A DNA stretch of 7,220 nt from an uncultured Christensenella sp. (GCA_910584975.1 CAJUEA010000046.1:1-7220); one strand, 5' to 3'; positions 1-6,042 are shown, numbered from the stretch's first letter. A program made the numbers and translations. Notes: a model not told the origin generated them from the letters alone.

Positions 1-5
1 CATTA

Positions 6-32
6 AACAAGGGGTTCTTCCCTTGTTTTTTT
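6..32 (+). terminator. Intrinsic terminator of an upstream gene outside the window
   Basis: An 8-bp perfect stem (AACAAGGG pairing with CCCTTGTT, 6-13 with 20-27) closes a 6-base loop. The 3' arm runs straight into a T tract that ends at 32. This is a textbook Rho-independent terminator reading rightwards. The gene it ends must lie left of base 1, because no + strand reading frame precedes it here. Confidence 0.88.
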
Positions 33-66
33 GCTTTTTATTTTACTTTTATAATTGTTTTTTAGA

Positions 67-102
67 AAAATGAGCAATGCAACAGCACTGCTCATTTTTT
101 TT
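67..102 (+). terminator. Second intrinsic terminator in tandem, possibly bidirectional
   Basis: AAAATGAGCA (67-76) pairs with TGCTCATTTT (89-98). Beyond one A·C mismatch, TGC (78-80) pairs with GCA (85-87) across an AACA tetraloop. Eight T residues follow from 95 to 102. The A run at 66-70 would give a short U tract on the opposite strand, so some leftward termination is possible, although no leftward gene is seen. With the hairpin at 6-32 it insulates the downstream operon from readthrough. Confidence 0.85.
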
Positions 103-135
103 AAACTATATGTTATAAAAATTTATTGTTAGGCA

Positions 136-164
136 TTGATTTTTTGACAAAATAATTGTATAAT
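136..164 (+). promoter_or_regulatory. Sigma-A-type promoter for the 209-4239 gene run
   Basis: TTGATT (136-141) and a perfect TATAAT (159-164) are separated by 17 bases, close to the housekeeping consensus. Transcription would start near 171, leaving about 38 bases before the GrpB-family start codon. The promoter sits just after the tandem terminators, as expected at the head of a new unit. A TTGACA at 144-149 is a better hexamer but lies only 9 bases from the TATAAT. Confidence 0.65.
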
Positions 165-208
165 AATTTTGATATCTATTTTGATTTAAACTTGATAAGG
201 AAATGAAA

Positions 209-763
209 ATGAGTAATAAACTTTCGGAAATGACACTTGAGGAGCTTTGGGAACTCTTCCCCATAATTTTAACTGAGCATAAGCCATTCTGGGCAGACTG
301 GTACAATGAAGAAGTCACTCTGCTAAAAAGCATTTTGCCTCAAGACACACAATATCATCATATTGGTAGCACAGCAATAAACGGAATAATGGCAAAACCA
401 ATTGTGGACATCCTAATTGTTGTAAGTGATGCTGACAAAATGCAACAAGTGGCAAGTATTATGAGCAAACATAGCTACATTATTATGTCAAAAAGTGACA
501 GCAGAATTTCCTTAAACAAAGGCTACACGGAAAATGGCTTTGCAGAAAAAGTTTTTCATTTTCACATACGCCTAACTTGCGATACGGACGAAATATTGTT
601 TAGAGATTACTTAAATGCACATCCCGATATCGCCAAAGAATACGAAAAACTAAAACTGCAACTTTGGAAAAAATTTGAGCATAACAGAGATGCTTACACT
701 GATGCAAAAACAGACTTTGTACAAAAATATACCGATCTTGCAAAAAATAATTTTTGCAAATAA
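209..763 (+). CDS. GrpB / UPF0157 family protein (nucleotidyltransferase-like)
   Basis: This is a 184-residue protein of the GrpB (UPF0157) family, whose fold is related to nucleotidyltransferases but whose substrate is not established. The family signature is clear: H51-I-G53-S54-T55-A near the N-terminal third, then K63-P64-I-V-D67, with a GS...D arrangement like the nucleotidyltransferase active site. Further on are FHFHIR (116-121) and F131-R132-D133-Y-L followed by HP, both typical of the family. The length is normal. I chose the ATG at 209 over the in-frame ATG at 203 because AAGGA (197-201) is 7 bases from 209 and only 1 base from 203. It is the first gene after the 136-164 promoter and is probably cytoplasmic, since no signal or membrane segment is present. 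Family assignment is firm; function is not. Confidence 0.9.
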   Translation: MSNKLSEMTLEELWELFPIILTEHKPFWADWYNEEVTLLKSILPQDTQYHHIGSTAINGIMAKPIVDILIVVSDADKMQQVASIMSKHSYIIMSKSDSRISLNKGYTENGFAEKVFHFHIRLTCDTDEILFRDYLNAHPDIAKEYEKLKLQLWKKFEHNRDAYTDAKTDFVQKYTDLAKNNFCK

Positions 764-801
764 ACATAATGCAGTGTTTTAATAAAAATTTGGAGAATTT
801 A

Positions 802-1305
802 ATGAGTGAATTACAGAGTAAATATAACAAAGATGAAATACTAAACAAAGTTGCACCTTGTTCTTTATGCTGTTACACTTGTGCAGCAAAAAAGGATGGC
901 ATAATTGCCAAAACTTCGGAAACATTGTTAAAATATCATAAAGGTTATTATGATTTCCAATGCAAAGCTCTGCCAAGAAAATATAAACATTCAGCAAAAA
1001 AAGAACTAAAATTTATAAAACAGCTAGAAAAATTTACACAAGCAAGTTGTGATGGGTGTAGAAATTGTAAACACGGGAAATTTTGCATAAAAATTTGTTT
1101 TATTTTAGATTGTACACTTGCTCATAAAGTTGATTTTTGTGGAGAATGTGAAGAGTTTCCGTGTGATAAAACTAAACAAATATTTTCGGACACAGTATTC
1201 ACGGATTGGCTGACTGGAAACGAACGCATTAAACAAATTGGGGCAGAAAAATATTTTGAGGAAATTACTACTCTCTCACATTATGAATCTTACAAAAAAG
1301 ATTGA
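802..1305 (+). CDS. DUF3795-type cysteine-rich protein
   Basis: The 167-residue product contains 14 cysteines and matches the DUF3795 pattern. There is an N-terminal PCSLCCYTC block (C20, C23, C24, C27), a lone C54, a central CDGCRNC block (C83, C86, C89), then C95, C99 and C104, and a C-terminal CGECEEFPC (C113, C116, C121). The spacing looks like metal binding (zinc or iron-sulfur), but the family has no settled biochemical role. The frame is open from a TTG at 754, inside the GrpB gene. The ATG at 802 is preferred because GGAGA (792-796) sits at proper spacing before it, whereas nothing supports 754 or the ATG at 769. It follows the GrpB gene by 38 bases and the YoaP-type gene follows after 25, so co-transcription is likely. 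No signal peptide is visible. Confidence 0.82.
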   Translation: MSELQSKYNKDEILNKVAPCSLCCYTCAAKKDGIIAKTSETLLKYHKGYYDFQCKALPRKYKHSAKKELKFIKQLEKFTQASCDGCRNCKHGKFCIKICFILDCTLAHKVDFCGECEEFPCDKTKQIFSDTVFTDWLTGNERIKQIGAEKYFEEITTLSHYESYKKD

Positions 1306-1330
1306 TTTTTAATAAACAAAGGAGTTTATA

Positions 1331-2086
1331 ATGGAATACATAAAAATTACAAAAGATAATTTGGAAAAAGAACACATTTGCTGTGCTATTTCAAACAACA
1401 AGGATATCCAAGTTTCAAGCAAAAAAAGTTGGATTTCTGATAGGTTAAGCGAAGGATTGGTGTTTTTAAAATCTGCTGAAAGAGGCAAATGTTTTATTGA
1501 ATACATCCCTGCTGAAAACGCTTGGTGCCCTATTGAGGCAAATGGATATATGCACATAAATTGTTTTTGGGTATCAGGCTCTTTCAAAGGGCACGGATAT
1601 TCAAATGATTTGCTTTCGGCGTGCATTGAGGATGCAAAAGCAAAAGGCAAAAAAGGTTTAACCATCATTTCATCTCCAAAGAAAATGCCCTTTTTATCTG
1701 ACCCAAAACACCTTGCTTACAAAGGTTTTAAAGTTGCTGACAATGCAGAGCCATACTACAATTTGCTATATCTACCATTTTCGGCTGACGCACCTGTTCC
1801 AAAATTAAAAGAATGTGCCAAGCAACCGACTATTCAAAAGCAAGGCTTTGTTGTTTATTATAGCTACGGATGTCCTTACCCTGCAAAATATGTGCCCGAA
1901 ATTGAAAATGCAGCAAAAAAAATAGGATTACTATTTGAGAGCATTCACATTGACAGCAAAGAAAAAGCACAAAATGCACCTATGGCATGGACAAATTATG
2001 CAGTTTTTTACAATGGGAAATATATTTCAAACGAAATTTTGAATGAAAAAAGATTTTTAAATCTTATTGAAAAATTAAAAAAATAA
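1331..2086 (+). CDS. GNAT N-acetyltransferase with C-terminal YoaP domain
   Basis: This 251-residue protein has two parts. Residues 1 to about 150 form a GNAT acetyltransferase with the acetyl-CoA-binding segment V81-SGSFKGHGYS followed by LL..C and an AKAKGKKGL helix-strand transition. Residues from about 165 match the YoaP-type C-terminal domain: YYSYGCPYP with C181, then YVPEI, an alpha-beta stretch, and a Y.VFYNGKYIS.EIL segment ending in a helix. The overall architecture resembles Bacillus subtilis YoaP, whose substrate is unknown. The tail reads like a thioredoxin or glutaredoxin fold with a single CPY-type cysteine; that fold assignment is my inference. AAAGGAG (1318-1324) sits 6 bases before the ATG. 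It lies mid-operon, 25 bases after the DUF3795 gene and 22 before the ferredoxin-like gene. Confidence 0.88.
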   Translation: MEYIKITKDNLEKEHICCAISNNKDIQVSSKKSWISDRLSEGLVFLKSAERGKCFIEYIPAENAWCPIEANGYMHINCFWVSGSFKGHGYSNDLLSACIEDAKAKGKKGLTIISSPKKMPFLSDPKHLAYKGFKVADNAEPYYNLLYLPFSADAPVPKLKECAKQPTIQKQGFVVYYSYGCPYPAKYVPEIENAAKKIGLLFESIHIDSKEKAQNAPMAWTNYAVFYNGKYISNEILNEKRFLNLIEKLKK

Positions 2087-2108
2087 AATCAAAAATATGG
2101 AGTGAGAT

Positions 2109-2303
2109 ATGCAAAAAGTATTAATTTTGAAGAAAGAAAATTGTCCTCAAAATCACAAATGCCCTGCAATAAAAGTATGCCCTGTTGGAGCATTATCGCA
2201 AGTTGGTTTTAATGCACCCATCATTGATTATAACAAGTGTATCAAATGTGGAAAATGTTCAAATTTTTGTCCTAAAAAAGCATTGATATTGGAGCAATCA
2301 TGA
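2109..2303 (+). CDS. Small 4Fe-4S ferredoxin-like protein
   Basis: The product has 64 residues. Its second half carries a complete 4Fe-4S motif, C44-x2-C47-x2-C50-x3-C54-P. The first half has C12-x5-C18-x5-C24-P, which keeps the CP-VGAL end of a cluster site but not the usual CxxCxxC spacing. In a normal two-cluster ferredoxin the fourth cysteine of each motif joins the opposite cluster, so C24 could complete the C-terminal site or a non-standard N-terminal cluster may form. The likely role is electron transfer in the cytoplasm, with partner unknown; anaerobic clostridia carry similar short proteins. GGAG (2099-2102) lies 6 bases before the ATG. The stop codon overlaps the start of the next mini-ORF as ATGA. 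Confidence 0.87.
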   Translation: MQKVLILKKENCPQNHKCPAIKVCPVGALSQVGFNAPIIDYNKCIKCGKCSNFCPKKALILEQS

Positions 2304-2386
2304 CTAACAAAGAACAATTGAGCAGAAAAGAAAAACTTGCAATAGGCATTTTAGTGCCGATTTTTGATAGTTTTTTATATTTTTAA
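2300..2386 (+). CDS. 28-codon mini-ORF, small protein or remnant of a larger gene
   Basis: An ATG at 2300 overlaps the ferredoxin stop as ATGA, with GGAG (2291-2294) 5 bases before it. That is the arrangement used for translational coupling. The peptide begins MTNKEQLSRKEKLAIGILVP, continues with a hydrophobic IFDSFLYF, and stops at the TAA at 2384-2386, which lies within the ribosome binding site of the next gene. A basic, polar start followed by a hydrophobic segment would suit the N-terminus of a membrane protein. I do not recognise the family. It may be a genuine small membrane peptide or the stump of a gene whose body has been deleted. The good start signals support translation; the length leaves function open. 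Confidence 0.4.
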   Translation: MTNKEQLSRKEKLAIGILVPIFDSFLYF

Positions 2387-2396
2387 GGAGAAGTTT

Positions 2397-2810
2397 ATGG
2401 ATAAAAAAGTAATTTTTGATTTTATACAAGAGCAAAAAACAGCATTTATTGCATCAATCGATGAGCAAGGTTTTCCTGTAATGCGTGCTATGCTTGCACC
2501 AAGAAAAATTGACGGAAATTTCATTTACTTTTCAACAAACACATCTTCAAAAAAAGTTAAACAATATCTTGAAAATGAAAAGGCTTGTGTTTACTTTTAC
2601 AAACGCGGAAGATTTAAATATCAAGGTGTGAGCATTACAGGCATAATGCAAGTTTGCACTGACCAGCAAACAAAAGATATGATTTGGCGATTTGGAGACA
2701 CCATATTTTACAAAAAAGGTGTAACCGACCCTGATTATTGTGTGTTAAAATTTGAGTGCAAAAAAGCTGAATATTATTGTGATTTAAAAATTGAGCAAAT
2801 TGAATTTTAA
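2397..2810 (+). CDS. Pyridoxamine 5'-phosphate oxidase-like flavoprotein
   Basis: This 137-residue protein belongs to the PNPOx-like split-barrel family. Members bind FMN, F420 or heme and mostly act as small reductases or oxidases; few are true pyridoxamine phosphate oxidases. The family start is plain: a helix, then TAFIASIDEQGFPVMRAM (15-32), followed by IYFSTNTSSKKVKQYLEN and ACVYFYKRG, the strand-helix-strand pattern of the flavin pocket. A later VSITGIMQV strand and a helix-rich tail complete a normal-length single domain. The frame extends upstream to a TTG at 2364, but AAGGAG (2385-2390) lies 6 bases before the ATG at 2397, which fixes the start. The previous mini-ORF ends inside that binding site. 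FMN binding is inferred from the family. Confidence 0.85.
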   Translation: MDKKVIFDFIQEQKTAFIASIDEQGFPVMRAMLAPRKIDGNFIYFSTNTSSKKVKQYLENEKACVYFYKRGRFKYQGVSITGIMQVCTDQQTKDMIWRFGDTIFYKKGVTDPDYCVLKFECKKAEYYCDLKIEQIEF

Positions 2811-2825
2811 GCAAAGTGAGGAGTT

Positions 2826-3269
2826 ATGAATTGGTTTAATTATTTTGGATTGATAATTGTAATAATCATAATGTTGCCTAACATAGTTTTTGCAATCAAA
2901 CATAAAGAAGGTTTTGAAAATGTTTACAAAAACAAAATTGCTGAAATATGCGAATAAATAGGCAGATATGCTTGCATGTGCTTTATGATTTTTAACATTC
3001 CATTCACCTATTTAAATTTTTGGTTTGCAAAAGCACTTATTGTATACTTAGCCATAAACGGAATTTTATGCCTTGCATATTTAATTTTTTGGGTTGTTTT
3101 TTGGAATAAACACGGACTTGCTAAAGCATTATCCCTTTCCGTCACACCTTCTCTTATATTCGTTTTTTCTGGAATAATGTTAGCAAACTTCCCGCTTATT
3201 GCATTTTCAATCATTTTTTCTGTCACACATATTTTAATTTCAACAAAAAACGCAATCCATAAAAAATAA
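2826..3269 (+). pseudogene. Small integral membrane protein gene interrupted by an in-frame TAA
   Basis: An ATG at 2826, preceded by GAGGAG (2818-2823), opens a frame that stops at TAA 2955-2957 after 43 codons. The same frame then continues without another stop to 3269. Read through, the product is about 147 residues: a hydrophobic helix at about 8-24, a charged loop (KHKEGFENVYKNKIAEICE), then several more hydrophobic helices, giving about five membrane segments. Sequence on both sides of the stop reads as one continuous protein, and one base change (for example CAA to TAA) would produce the break. The second half has its own ATG at 2976 but no clear ribosome binding site. It lies 15 bases after the PNPOx-like gene and 19 before the kinase gene. 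I recall similar uncharacterised clostridial membrane proteins but cannot name a function. A short separate product or an assembly error remain possible. Confidence 0.72.
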
Positions 3270-3288
3270 AAAAACAAAGGGGAAATTT

Positions 3289-4239
3289 ATGAAAATTGAA
3301 AAAATTGACGCAATTCAGCTGAGCACTGATGATGCAAAAAAATACATTGCAACTATTATAAATGAAAACTATGCTCAAAATCCAACCATAATTAAATATC
3401 TTGGTGGGGGCTCTTTTGGCAGTGCTTTTTATGTGCAAATTTCTAACGCAGAAATGGTAATCAAATTTTTGCGAGCAAAAGATATGCTTGAAAAGGAAGT
3501 GTTTGACTTAACATTGATTAGAGAAAACAGCAATGTCAAATTCCCAAAAGTTTTGTTTTCAAGAGCTGCAGATGACATTATTCCACTCGATTGCTATGCA
3601 ATGGAACTTGTTCAAGGTAAAAGTGCATTTGTTAACCAAAAAGGTTGGTTCTTAAGCAAGAAAAAAAGAATAAAATTTGCAGATGAAGTTACAACTGCTC
3701 TGCACTATATTCACAGCAAAACAAATGACAAATTCGGCGACACCTTGAATCCTGAATTTGCAAGTTGGATAGACTTTTATAAGCCATTTGCAAAAGCAAT
3801 TTATGAAAAAGCTGAAGAAATGTTTAAATATGGAATTTTGCCATCAAAAGTTATTTTTGCAATGCGTGTAGCTTGGGAAAAATTTGATATGATTTTTGCA
3901 GAAAATGTCACTTCAGCTTGCCTAATCCACGGCGATTTAAATCTTGCAAACATTATGGTTGACGAAAACTTTAACATAACAAGTTTTATCGATCCACTTA
4001 ACTCAATGTATGCTGACACAGAATATGATTTGTTCCAGTTTGATAACATTGGTGGAAAAAGATTTTATCTCAGAAAAACATATATGGATAAATATGGTGC
4101 CAGTGCAAATTGCAATGTGAAATGTGCTTTTTACGGATTGTGGAATGAAGTGTTTTGCTACATAAAATCAGGCACACTTATCAATACAATTATGAATCCA
4201 TTAGTAAAAAATATGTACAAACAATTAAAAAATTTATGA
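3289..4239 (+). CDS. Aminoglycoside phosphotransferase (APH) family kinase
   Basis: This 316-residue protein has the APH/choline-kinase fold. A glycine-rich nucleotide loop is seen at G39-G-G-S-F-G44, followed by a VIKF strand with the ATP-contacting K59. An adenine-pocket-like MELVQG segment follows at about residue 105. The catalytic loop is H214-G-D216-L-N-L-A-N221, with D216 as the likely catalytic base and N221 as a metal ligand. The second metal site is I-D235-P, with a Y-A-D243 continuation typical of the family. All key residues are present, so it should be an active kinase. The substrate cannot be read from sequence: an aminoglycoside or other antibiotic, choline, a sugar or an amino acid are all possible. 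AGGGGA (3278-3283) lies 5 bases before the ATG. It is the last gene of the tight cluster. Confidence 0.87.
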   Translation: MKIEKIDAIQLSTDDAKKYIATIINENYAQNPTIIKYLGGGSFGSAFYVQISNAEMVIKFLRAKDMLEKEVFDLTLIRENSNVKFPKVLFSRAADDIIPLDCYAMELVQGKSAFVNQKGWFLSKKKRIKFADEVTTALHYIHSKTNDKFGDTLNPEFASWIDFYKPFAKAIYEKAEEMFKYGILPSKVIFAMRVAWEKFDMIFAENVTSACLIHGDLNLANIMVDENFNITSFIDPLNSMYADTEYDLFQFDNIGGKRFYLRKTYMDKYGASANCNVKCAFYGLWNEVFCYIKSGTLINTIMNPLVKNMYKQLKNL

Positions 4240-4269
4240 TATAAATAGGTAAGAATACGACAATAATCA

Positions 4270-4299
4270 TTAGAAAATCGATACTATTTAATATAAAAT
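4270..4299 (+). promoter_or_regulatory. Weak candidate promoter before the YvbK-like gene
   Basis: TTAGAA (4270-4275) and TAAAAT (4294-4299) are 18 bases apart in the 96-base gap after the kinase gene. This is the widest gap since 209 and suggests a separate start, but the surroundings are almost pure A and T, so a chance match is likely. The -10 region lies in an imperfect direct repeat: TTTAATATAAAATAC at 4287-4301 resembles 4305-4320. Confidence 0.3.
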
Positions 4300-4335
4300 A
4301 CAAATTAAATATAAAAATACGGATACAAAACTGAA

Positions 4336-4779
4336 ATGTTAAAAATTTATCAAGAAGAAAACAAAGAAGATTTTTCAAGTTTACTTTTGCTTGCAGATGA
4401 GGAGCAAAGTATGATTGACAAATATTTAAAAAACAGCACAATGTTTGTTCTTAAAAGCGATGATGTGATTGGAGAAATTTGCGTTTTGGATGTTGGTGTT
4501 GGCATATTGGAGATAAAAAATCTTGCGATTGCTCCTCAACACCAACGAAAGGGCTATGGCAAAATGTTGATTGATTTTGTTTGCAGCAAGTATAAAAACA
4601 ATTTTGATTTTATTCAGGTTGGCACAGGTGACAGCCCGATTACAATATTATTTTATCAAAAATGTGGATTTGCAAAATCGCATATTGTCAAAAACTTTTT
4701 CAAAGAGAACTATTCTCATCCTATTGTAGAGTGTGGAAAAATACTTTGCGATATGGTATATTTAAAGAAAAAACTATAA
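4336..4779 (+). CDS. GNAT family N-acetyltransferase, YvbK-like
   Basis: This is a single-domain GNAT acetyltransferase of 147 residues. The acetyl-CoA pyrophosphate loop is Q70-R71-K72-G73-Y74-G75, after the strand IKNLAIAP (60-67). The second acetyl-CoA contact region is FYQKCGF (106-112), where Y107 is at the usual general-acid position. The C-terminal block with N-Y-S-H-P-I, ECG and CDMVYLKK resembles Bacillus YvbK and its clostridial relatives, whose substrates are unknown. The start is supported mainly by homology of the MLKIYQEEN opening. The ribosome binding site is poor (GGA at 4321-4323, 12 bases away), unlike the strong sites of its neighbours, so translation may be low or regulated. 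It lies 96 bases after the kinase gene and 83 before the amidase-like gene. Confidence 0.87.
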   Translation: MLKIYQEENKEDFSSLLLLADEEQSMIDKYLKNSTMFVLKSDDVIGEICVLDVGVGILEIKNLAIAPQHQRKGYGKMLIDFVCSKYKNNFDFIQVGTGDSPITILFYQKCGFAKSHIVKNFFKENYSHPIVECGKILCDMVYLKKKL

Positions 4780-4805
4780 TTTTCAGCATAAAAAGGATAA
4801 TCCTC

Positions 4806-4837
4806 ACACCACAAAAAAAATACGCATAAGATATAAT
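4806..4837 (+). promoter_or_regulatory. Possible promoter of the amidase-like gene, SigK-like or atypical
   Basis: TATAAT (4832-4837) has no recognisable -35 hexamer 16-18 bases upstream. The overlapping CATAAGATA (4825-4833) fits the Bacillus SigK -10 pattern CATAnnnTA, and AC dinucleotides sit at suitable distance (4806-4812). A mother-cell promoter would suit a leaderless amidase-like protein, as known for CwlC. In such AT-rich DNA the match could be accidental. Confidence 0.28.
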
Positions 4838-4862
4838 GAAACTTAGACGGAGGATTATAACT

Positions 4863-5927
4863 ATGGCTTATGCTGAAAATTTTTATATAGGAGCAAATGA
4901 CGAACACGGCGTCAACCCTGCAACTCCGGGAAAGCGCACCCCGATAATGCCCTACATAAACAGAAGTTTTTACGAAAATGAATTTAATCGCCCTGCAAAA
5001 TATTACTTTTTAATTGCGGCACTAAGAACCGGTTTTAATGTTTATGATGTAAAACCAGAATTTAATGACATTTCAATTACCAATCGTGTTATACGCGCAA
5101 ACAGACAAAATTTGAACTGTGTTGTGACTTATGCATACAACGCAATTGGCAATGATTTGGCTTTTAACAATACAAATGGATATCTTATTTTTTATTCAAA
5201 CGAAAACAGATTTACAACCCAAAGCAGATTACTTGCATATGATATTTCTGCAGGCTTGAGTGAAGAAATTACAACCAAAAACTTGGGAATTGGCACTTTG
5301 CGTGGTATTGGAATGCTTACTGCAATCAACTGCCCTGCTGTGGTGGCAGAATGTGGCTTTATGACAAATTTTGAAGAGGCAAAACTAATGCTTGACCCAG
5401 ATTTCCAAAAAGCTTGTGGAAATGGTGGATGTTTTGGTGTTTGCAATAATTTCAATGTGAATTACATTGCTGATATAAATTACACTCAAATGTCCACAAT
5501 AAGATATGGCAATCGTGGCAATGTTGTCAAGTTTTTGCAGTGCTATTTAAATTTGTATGGCAACACTTTAACCGTTGATGGAATTTTTGGCAGTGGCACA
5601 CAAAATGCTGTAAAGAAATTCCAACAAGACAACGGCTTGGCTGTGGATGGAATTGTTGGCAAAAACACTTGGCGTACACTTATGATGCAAGATAGCAAAT
5701 TGCCATTGCTAAGACGAGGCAGCCGTGGAGTTTATGTGAGATATTTGCAAGCAAAACTTGTTTCAAAACTTTACCCTGCTGGCACTATTGACGGAATTTT
5801 TGGTGCGAACACCGAAAATGCTGTAAGACAATTTCAACAAGAAAATGACCTTGGTGTGGACGGAATTGTCGGACCACTTACTTGGGCAAAACTAACCCCA
5901 ATTGGTGGTGGCAGACCTATGCCATAA
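4863..5927 (+). CDS. Amidase_3-like protein with two C-terminal peptidoglycan-binding repeats
   Basis: The 354-residue product begins with a domain (about 5-200) resembling zinc N-acetylmuramoyl-L-alanine amidases of the Amidase_3 type. H15-G matches the first zinc ligand, ENEFNR (38-43) carries the glutamate ligand, and AECGFMTN carries the catalytic E163. ISITNRVIRAN (70-80) is the usual helix before the third ligand. That ligand, normally the histidine of an SIHANA-type motif, is replaced: the segment reads VTYAYNA (88-94), with A91 where histidine is expected. Two PG_binding_1 repeats follow, at about 215-275 and 283-344. No signal peptide or membrane helix is present. I chose ATG 4863 over the in-frame ATG 4836 because GGAGG (4849-4853) lies 9 bases before it. 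It may be a cell-wall-binding protein with weak or no amidase activity, a mother-cell lysin of the CwlC kind, or a divergent member using another ligand. Confidence 0.8.
   Translation: MAYAENFYIGANDEHGVNPATPGKRTPIMPYINRSFYENEFNRPAKYYFLIAALRTGFNVYDVKPEFNDISITNRVIRANRQNLNCVVTYAYNAIGNDLAFNNTNGYLIFYSNENRFTTQSRLLAYDISAGLSEEITTKNLGIGTLRGIGMLTAINCPAVVAECGFMTNFEEAKLMLDPDFQKACGNGGCFGVCNNFNVNYIADINYTQMSTIRYGNRGNVVKFLQCYLNLYGNTLTVDGIFGSGTQNAVKKFQQDNGLAVDGIVGKNTWRTLMMQDSKLPLLRRGSRGVYVRYLQAKLVSKLYPAGTIDGIFGANTENAVRQFQQENDLGVDGIVGPLTWAKLTPIGGGRPMP
5505..5894 (+). repeat. Tandem duplication of peptidoglycan-binding modules
   Basis: Two modules of about 60 codons lie head to tail inside the amidase-like gene. 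Matching landmarks are VDGIFG.GTQNAVKKFQQ against IDGIFGANTENAVRQFQQ, and AVDGIVG..TW against GVDGIVG..TW. The equivalent VDG/IDG points are 71 codons apart (5574 and 5787). Similarity is still visible at the DNA level (GGAATTTTTGG, GAATTGT), but many silent differences show the duplication is old. Such modules bind peptidoglycan in many hydrolases. Confidence 0.8.
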
Positions 5928-6042
5928 ACAATTGTACAATATATTAAAAATTATTTTATATAAAATCAAAATTTAAAACAGATTACATCATATTGAAAAA
6001 ATGCAAACTGATTTTCACAAGTAAAATAAATCATTAATTTGC
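5928..6042 (+). other. Gene-free AT-rich stretch with an imperfect inverted repeat
   Basis: No reading frame, RNA gene or clear terminator for the amidase-like gene is visible here. It contains a 14-base AT-only palindrome (ATTTTATATAAAAT, 5953-5966). It also contains an imperfect inverted repeat in which GCAAA and TGATTT (6003-6007, 6009-6014) can pair with AAATCA and TTTGC (6028-6033, 6038-6042) around a 13-base centre. The inverted repeat ends exactly where the -35 of the next promoter begins and has no T tract, so an operator is as plausible as a terminator. Confidence 0.4.

Noticed and set aside
144..164. Consensus TTGACA (144-149) paired with TATAAT (159-164) as a promoter
   Set aside because: The spacing is only 9 bases; TTGATT at 136-141 gives the correct 17.
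203..211. ATG at 203 as start of the GrpB-family gene
   Set aside because: The AAGGA ends 1 base before it; the ATG at 209 has 7-base spacing.
754..801. TTG (754) or ATG (769) start giving an overlap of the DUF3795 gene with GrpB
   Set aside because: No ribosome binding site is present for either, while ATG 802 has GGAGA at good distance and begins the conserved part.
2955..2957. Stop-codon readthrough or a reassigned TAA in the membrane protein gene
   Set aside because: Other genes here end in TAA with normal protein ends, and no recoding signal is evident around the stop.
764..3288. Integron-like gene cassette array, given many unrelated small genes in one direction
   Set aside because: The gaps are 15-38 bases and hold only ribosome binding sites; no shared inverted repeats of attC type recur between genes.
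4836..4862. ATG 4836 start giving the amidase-like protein a basic N-terminus (MKLRRRIIT)
   Set aside because: The GGAGG lies downstream of this ATG and serves ATG 4863. The extra residues do not form a signal peptide, since no hydrophobic core follows.
5953..5966. Perfect 14-base palindrome ATTTTATATAAAAT as a regulator site or terminator
   Set aside because: It is composed only of A and T in very AT-rich DNA, makes a weak stem and has no T tract placed for termination; chance is sufficient.
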